NCBI GenBank assembly: GCA_937138955.1
Contig: CAKZPJ010000257.1
Span: 1 to 6,588 of the forward strand
Source of the DNA: an uncultured Flammeovirgaceae bacterium
GTDB taxonomy: Bacteria; Bacteroidota; Bacteroidia; Cytophagales; Cyclobacteriaceae
DNA: 6,588 nt
Direction of reading: 5' to 3'
The stretch's first letter is position 1. The number at the start of each line of letters is the position of its first letter. Positions 5,371 to 6,588 of the stretch are shown one piece after another. The notes beneath the pieces are model-generated. The model saw nothing but the letters and a program-made list of their open reading frames with translations, was not told the origin of the DNA and did not search any database. Made by a program: the position numbers and the translations under genes.

Positions 5371-6588
5371 ATGGGTAGTCAGATGATTCTCATAGTATGT
5401 ATTTCATTGGTAATTAGCACTATAACTACTCGGGAGGTGCTGAGTCAGAAGTCTCCGCCCAATATTATTATCGTTTTAGCCGATGATCTGGGCTACGGTA
5501 ATTTGTCTATCCGGGGAGCTTCCGACATGCAAACACCTCACCTCGATCAACTTGCTCAGGGAGGGCTGAGGATTACTCAGTTTTACGCCAATTCTACGGT
5601 TTGCTCGCCAAGCCGGGCGGCTCTTCTTTCTGGTAAATATCCTGATCTGATAGGGGTGCCGGGAGTCATCCGGCAGAATCCAGGAAATAGTTGGGGCTAC
5701 TTAGCCAAAGAAGTCGTTTTGTTACCGCAACTGCTTACCCGAGCTGGCTACTGTACTGCCCATATTGGAAAATGACACTTAGGACTAGAAAGTCCAAATG
5801 TCCCTAATGACCGGGGCTTTGCGTTCTTTAAAGGATTCTTAGGGGATATGATGAACGACTACTATACCCACCTTCGAAAAGGGGTTAACTGGATGCGGCA
5901 CAACCGGGATAAAATTAGTACCTCCGGTCACGCTACTGATATGTTTACCGATTGGACGATCGACTACCCACAAGAAAGACAAAGTGATAATCGCCCATAC
6001 TTTCTTTATCCAGCCTACAACGCTCCCCATTAAACCTCTAGATGAATGGCTAAAAAAGGTGCAAGAATTAGAGCCAAATCTTCTGGAAGATAGAGCCAAA
6101 AATGTAGCTCTAATTGAGCATATGGACTACTCTTTCGGTAGAATTATGGATTATCTTAAGCAAACAGGTTCTTTGCAAAATACACTCATCATATCCACTT
6201 CGGATAACGGCGGGGCGCTACGATTCGCTCAGTCTAACGGCAAATTGCGGGGAGGGAAGAAAGATATGTACGAAGGAGGTATTAGAGTACCAACAAGCTT
6301 TTTTTGGCCTGAACATATTGAAGCCAGAGTTACTGATCAAACGGCTATACTGACCGATATTTTCCTTACGATCTGTACGATAGCTAATTTAAAAACGCCC
6401 TCAGATATTAACAGAGTTAACCTGTTGCCAGTCTTAACCGGACAGTCTATCCTACCGAATGATCGCTTAATGGTTTGGATGCGGCGGGAAGGTGACCAAT
6501 ACGGCGGATTAGCTTACTACGGTGCTCGACGGGGCAGTATCAAGCTCGTACAGAACACTCCCTTTGAGCCAATACAGTTTTAGACCTT
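5371..6588 (+). pseudogene. Family S1 sulfatase broken by nonsense and frameshift lesions
   Basis: Joined across its lesions, the region encodes about 403 codons of a recognisable exported sulfatase. Frame one (from ATG 5371) has a signal peptide (about 1-25, ending VLSQ), the metal pair Asp38-Asp39 in LADDLGYG, and a classic maturation motif CSPSR (78-82). It then reaches HIGK followed by TGA at 5773-5775, where the family has Trp in GKWHLG. The same frame continues open with HLGLESPN, DRGFAFFKGFLGDMM and HATDMFTDW to YNAPH, then TAA at 6031. Homology continues one base out of register (IKPLDEWLKKVQELEP, STSDNGG, KLRGGKKDMYEGGIRVP, WMRREGDQYGGLAYYGARRGSIKLVQNTPFEP). That frame ends at TAG 6581-6583, well short of the normal C-terminal subdomain. 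The window closes 5 bases later, so any further homology is not visible. The protein sequence between lesions is well preserved, so inactivation looks recent. It differs clearly from the first sulfatase, so it is not a tandem copy of it. Confidence 0.9.

Noticed and set aside
5773..5775. Selenocysteine, Trp reassignment or programmed readthrough at the TGA
   Set aside because: The family position is Trp, not Cys; TGA ends the antiporter normally; and the same gene has an additional frameshift, so ordinary decay is simpler.
5839..6099. Minus-strand 86-codon frame across the second sulfatase
   Set aside because: It overlaps continuous sulfatase homology on the plus strand and has no recognisable content.
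6114..6353. Plus-strand 79-codon frame overlapping the last part of the second sulfatase
   Set aside because: Sulfatase motifs (DNGG, YEGGIRVP) are encoded in the other frame over the same bases; this frame is a shadow.

Overview
The window looks like chromosomal DNA of a Bacteroidota bacterium, probably a marine or otherwise polysaccharide-degrading Cytophagales-type organism. This is inferred from an ECF sigma factor of the FecI-like Bacteroidota kind, exported family S1 sulfatases, AT-rich spacers with little or no Shine-Dalgarno signal, and one TAnnTTTG-type -7 box. No 16S rRNA or other marker fixes the genus.

Layout. The left edge (1-834, minus strand) holds the N-terminal 278 codons of a calcineurin-like metallophosphoesterase. 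A 367-base spacer follows. It contains a compact imperfect palindrome (about 999-1113) flanked by a 7-bp direct repeat, which looks like a small non-autonomous inserted element. Next come a small secreted protein of unknown function (1202-1600, plus) and, convergent with it, a CPA1-type Na+/H+ antiporter (1677-2948, minus). Divergent from the antiporter is a remnant of an ECF sigma factor (3133-3482): region 2 is intact, while the start of region 4 is visible only in another reading frame and is cut short. After a 312-base spacer of broken, unassigned coding-like sequence, and a strong inverted repeat just before the start codon, comes an intact exported sulfatase (3772-5253). A second sulfatase follows (5371 to the window edge) that is a young pseudogene: the Trp codon of its GKWHLG motif is TGA, a frameshift sits after the NAPH motif, and a third stop lies near the C-terminal region.

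How the parts relate. Sulfatases next to an ECF sigma gene are typical of Bacteroidota loci for sulfated polysaccharides, where the sigma factor is normally followed by a FecR-type anti-sigma and a SusC/SusD pair. Here the anti-sigma and SusC/D genes are absent between the sigma remnant and the sulfatases, and two of the three locus-type genes are broken. The simplest reading is a sulfated-glycan locus being lost, with the first sulfatase still intact and possibly under a different control element. The phosphoesterase, small secreted protein and antiporter appear to be unrelated neighbours. I found no rRNA, tRNA, CRISPR array or full transposase gene. I see no convincing undescribed system; the most unusual items are the palindromic element, the pre-sulfatase inverted repeat and the clustered gene decay.
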